Assembly (NCBI RefSeq): GCF_002213425.1
Contig: NZ_NJGV01000017.1
Coordinates: forward strand, 1 to 64,000
Source of the DNA: Herbaspirillum aquaticum
Lineage (GTDB): Bacteria > Pseudomonadota > Gammaproteobacteria > Burkholderiales > Burkholderiaceae_D
Length of the DNA: 64,000 nt
Direction of reading: 5' to 3'
The notes beneath the pieces were generated by a model. The model was not told the origin of the DNA. It worked only from the letters and a program-made list of their open reading frames with translations, and did not search any database. Shown one piece after another: positions 61,911 to 64,000 of the stretch (position 1 is its first letter; the number at the start of each line of letters is the position of its first letter). Both the position numbers and the translations under genes were made by a program.

Positions 61911-63374
61911 ATGGGAAAAGCAACCGGTTTCATGGAGTACCAGCGCCTGAAAGAGGCCAGCGAGGCACCTGCCGCGCGTACCAAGCATTACAAGGAATTC
62001 GTCCTGCACCTCAGCGACGCCGACGCCAAGATCCAGGGCGCGCGTTGCATGGACTGCGGCATCCCCTTCTGCAACAACGGCTGCCCGGTCAACAACATCA
62101 TTCCCGACTGGAATGACCTGGTCTATCGCGGCAACTACAAGGAAGCCCTGGACACCCTGCACCAGACCAACAACTTCCCCGAGTTCACCGGCCGCATCTG
62201 CCCGGCACCCTGCGAAGCCGCCTGCACCCTGGGCATCAACAATGACGCCGTGGGCATCAAGTCGATCGAGCACTTCATCATCGACAAGGGCTGGGAAAAC
62301 GGCTGGGTCGTGCCGCAACCGGCCGCCATCAAGACCGGCAAGAAGGTCGCCGTGGTCGGCTCCGGTCCTGCCGGCCTGGCCGCTGCCCAGCAGCTGGCGC
62401 GCGCCGGTCACGACGTGACCGTGTTCGAGAAGAATGACCGTGTTGGTGGCCTGCTGCGTTATGGCATCCCCGACTTCAAGATGGAAAAGTCGCACATCGA
62501 CCTGCGCGTGGAACAGATGAAGGCCGAAGGCGTCACTTTCCGTACCGGTGTGTTCGTCGGCAAGGAGTTCCCCGAGACCGTCAACAACTGGTCCAAGGAA
62601 AGCGTCACCCCCGAAGAGCTGAAGAAGGAATTCGATGCGGTGGTCATCGCCGGTGGTGCAGAGTCCCCGCGTGACCTGCCGGTGCCGGGCCGCGAACTCA
62701 AGGGCGTGCATTTCGCCATGGATTTCCTGCCGCTGCAGAACAAGGTCAATGCCGGCGACAAGCTCAAGAGCCAGATCATGGCCACCGGCAAGAACGTGGT
62801 CGTCATCGGCGGTGGCGACACCGGCTCCGATTGCGTCGGTACCTCCAACCGTCATGGTGCTGCCTCGGTGACCCAGTTCGAACTGATGCCGCAACCGCCG
62901 GAGTCCGAAAACAAGCCGCTGGTCTGGCCTTACTGGCCGATCAAGCTGCGCACCTCGTCCTCGCATGAGGAAGGTTGCGCGCGCGACTTCGCAGTGACCA
63001 CCAAGCGCCTGGAAGGCAAGGGCGGCAAGGTCGAGAAGCTGATCGCCGCACGTGTCGAGTTCAAGGACGGCAAGATGGTCGAAGTGCCCGATTCGGAATT
63101 CGAGATCAAGGCCGACCTGGTGTTGCTGGCCATGGGCTTCGTCTCGCCGGTGCAGCAGGTGCTGGACGCCTTCGGCGTCGAGAAGGATACGCGCGGCAAT
63201 GCCAAGGCCACTACCGATGGCGAAGGCTGCTACAAGACTTCCGTCGACAAGGTCTTTGCTGCCGGCGACATGCGCCGTGGCCAGTCGCTGGTGGTGTGGG
63301 CCATTCGCGAAGGCCGCCAGTGCGCACGTGCGGTGGATGAATTCCTGATGGGGTCCTCGCTGCTGCCACGCTGA
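61911..63374 (+). CDS. gltD: Glutamate synthase (NADPH), small subunit
   Basis: A 487-residue FAD/NADPH subunit that supplies electrons to GltB. N-terminal Cys clusters bind 4Fe-4S ([31 protein letters not shown]). The FAD motif is [21 protein letters not shown] (about residues 144-165), and NADPH binding is in [15 protein letters not shown]. Both are intact. The gltBD pair supplies glutamate in the GS-GOGAT cycle and sits well with rpoN in the same window. Confidence 0.97.
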   Translation: MGKATGFMEYQRLKEASEAPAARTKHYKEFVLHLSDADAKIQGARCMDCGIPFCNNGCPVNNIIPDWNDLVYRGNYKEALDTLHQTNNFPEFTGRICPAPCEAACTLGINNDAVGIKSIEHFIIDKGWENGWVVPQPAAIKTGKKVAVVGSGPAGLAAAQQLARAGHDVTVFEKNDRVGGLLRYGIPDFKMEKSHIDLRVEQMKAEGVTFRTGVFVGKEFPETVNNWSKESVTPEELKKEFDAVVIAGGAESPRDLPVPGRELKGVHFAMDFLPLQNKVNAGDKLKSQIMATGKNVVVIGGGDTGSDCVGTSNRHGAASVTQFELMPQPPESENKPLVWPYWPIKLRTSSSHEEGCARDFAVTTKRLEGKGGKVEKLIAARVEFKDGKMVEVPDSEFEIKADLVLLAMGFVSPVQQVLDAFGVEKDTRGNAKATTDGEGCYKTSVDKVFAAGDMRRGQSLVVWAIREGRQCARAVDEFLMGSSLLPR

Positions 63375-63466
63375 TCGGCTAATCGGCTAATTGGTATTTC
63401 GCGGTAAATGATTTATAAGATTTATATGATTTAAGACGTATCACGCAGTTTTCGTTTGACCCTGGA

Positions 63467-63500
63467 CCCGGATCGGCGCAAGCCGGTCCGGTTTTTTTTT
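63467..63500 (+). terminator. Rho-independent terminator of gltBD
   Basis: CCGGATCGGC-GCAA-GCCGGTCCGG (one mismatch) followed by nine T, about 95 bp after the gltD stop. Confidence 0.9.
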
Positions 63501-63598
63501 GCGCCGTGCCTGCTTGCATTGCGGCACCCCATGCCGCGTGGCCGCGCGTGTAAAATGGCCCATCGCCGCACGCCGGCACCATCCCTACGCACATCGCA

Positions 63599-64000
63599 AT
63601 GGCAACCCCGATCCGCTACCGCATCACCTCCCTCGATCCTGCCTCTCACCTCTACGACGTCAGCCTTACCGTGGACAGCCCGGCCGCTGGCGGCCAGGTC
63701 TTCTCGCTGCCGGCCTGGATTCCGGGCAGCTACATGATTCGCGAATTCGGCAAAAACATCGTGCAGCTGCGCGGCGAGTCCAACGGCCGCAAGGTGGCGG
63801 TGAAGAAGCTGGACAAGCACACCTGGCAAGCCGCGCCCTGCAAGGGCGCGCTCACGCTGCACTATCAGGTGTATGCCTGGGACCTGTCGGTGCGCACGGC
63901 CCACCTGGACCGCACGCATGGCTTCTTCAATGGCACCAGTGTCTTCCTGGCCGCGCATGGTTTCGAGGACGGTGAGCAGGTGGTGGATATCGTCCGTCCG
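63599..64000 (+). CDS. M61-family peptidase (glycyl aminopeptidase-like), N-terminal part only
   Basis: The open reading frame runs off the window edge after 134 codons. The visible part starts MATPIRYRITSLDPASHLYDV and contains AWIPGSYMIREFGKNIVQL and the typical RTAHLDRTHGFFNGTSVFL. These match the N-terminal beta-rich domain of M61 peptidases, metallo-aminopeptidases with a HExxH site that must lie beyond the edge. The start follows a short leader after the gltD terminator. Confidence 0.85.
   Translation, partial: MATPIRYRITSLDPASHLYDVSLTVDSPAAGGQVFSLPAWIPGSYMIREFGKNIVQLRGESNGRKVAVKKLDKHTWQAAPCKGALTLHYQVYAWDLSVRTAHLDRTHGFFNGTSVFLAAHGFEDGEQVVDIVRP

Overview
The window is GC-rich, densely coded DNA. 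Its gene content and order fit a betaproteobacterium of the Oxalobacteraceae, most likely Herbaspirillum or a close relative. The pointers are a protocatechuate branch of the beta-ketoadipate pathway next to pobA, the kdsD-kdsC-lptCAB-rpoN-hpf block, an inosine-type tRNA-Arg, OpgD with a Tat signal, and a large-subunit glutamate synthase operon. The genus is an inference from family resemblance, not a database result.

Layout. 1-1120: an HD-domain phosphohydrolase with a less GC-rich 3' end, followed by a mosaic of long inverted repeats. 1121-8568: an aromatic-acid island: pcaH-pcaG-pcaB-pcaCD (minus strand), an IclR-type PcaR with a PcaR-like operator, an AraC-type PobC-like regulator, and divergent pobA. 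Together PobA (4-hydroxybenzoate to protocatechuate) and PcaHGBCD (ring cleavage to beta-ketoadipate) form a continuous route; pcaIJ, pcaF and transporters are not here. 8569-13392: small accessory genes (PPOX-like flavoprotein, CPBP protease, AraC-GyrI regulator, degenerate receiver protein, Lrp regulator). 13700-17301: a stand-alone homodimeric 2-oxoacid dehydrogenase E1 and an SDR. 17384-18733: grxD-ubiX-HigA-like antitoxin. 19104-24801: envelope and nitrogen-sigma block (kdsD to hpf), divergent from a Kef-type antiporter. 27405-35044: chemoreceptor, PhyH dioxygenase, uvrA, ArnT-like glycosyltransferase.

35573-38553: MFS transporter, ssb and two small secreted proteins that look like distant paralogues. 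38575-45254: a lone periplasmic binding protein, a short-loop histidine kinase with its OmpR-type regulator, a divergent RND pump without its fusion protein, and a small overlapping ORF. 45299-50886: small anchored protein, tRNA-Arg, opgD, ansB, amn. 50969-56024: MFS transporter with divergent LysR, a candidate small peptide/small RNA locus, NhaR-like regulator, zinc-ribbon protein and TerC. 56148-57051: a RAYT transposase flanked by imperfect inverted ends, abutting the gltB promoter. 57124-63374: gltBD. 63599 to the edge: start of an M61 peptidase.

Most of the window is chromosomal core or catabolic content. I see no prophage, CRISPR array, integrase or defence island. The least explained signals are the short ORF plus C-rich hairpin and terminator at 53186-53369, the extended hairpin between pcaG and pcaB, the intergenic palindromes at 843-1034, and the orphan pump/sensor/binding-protein cluster.
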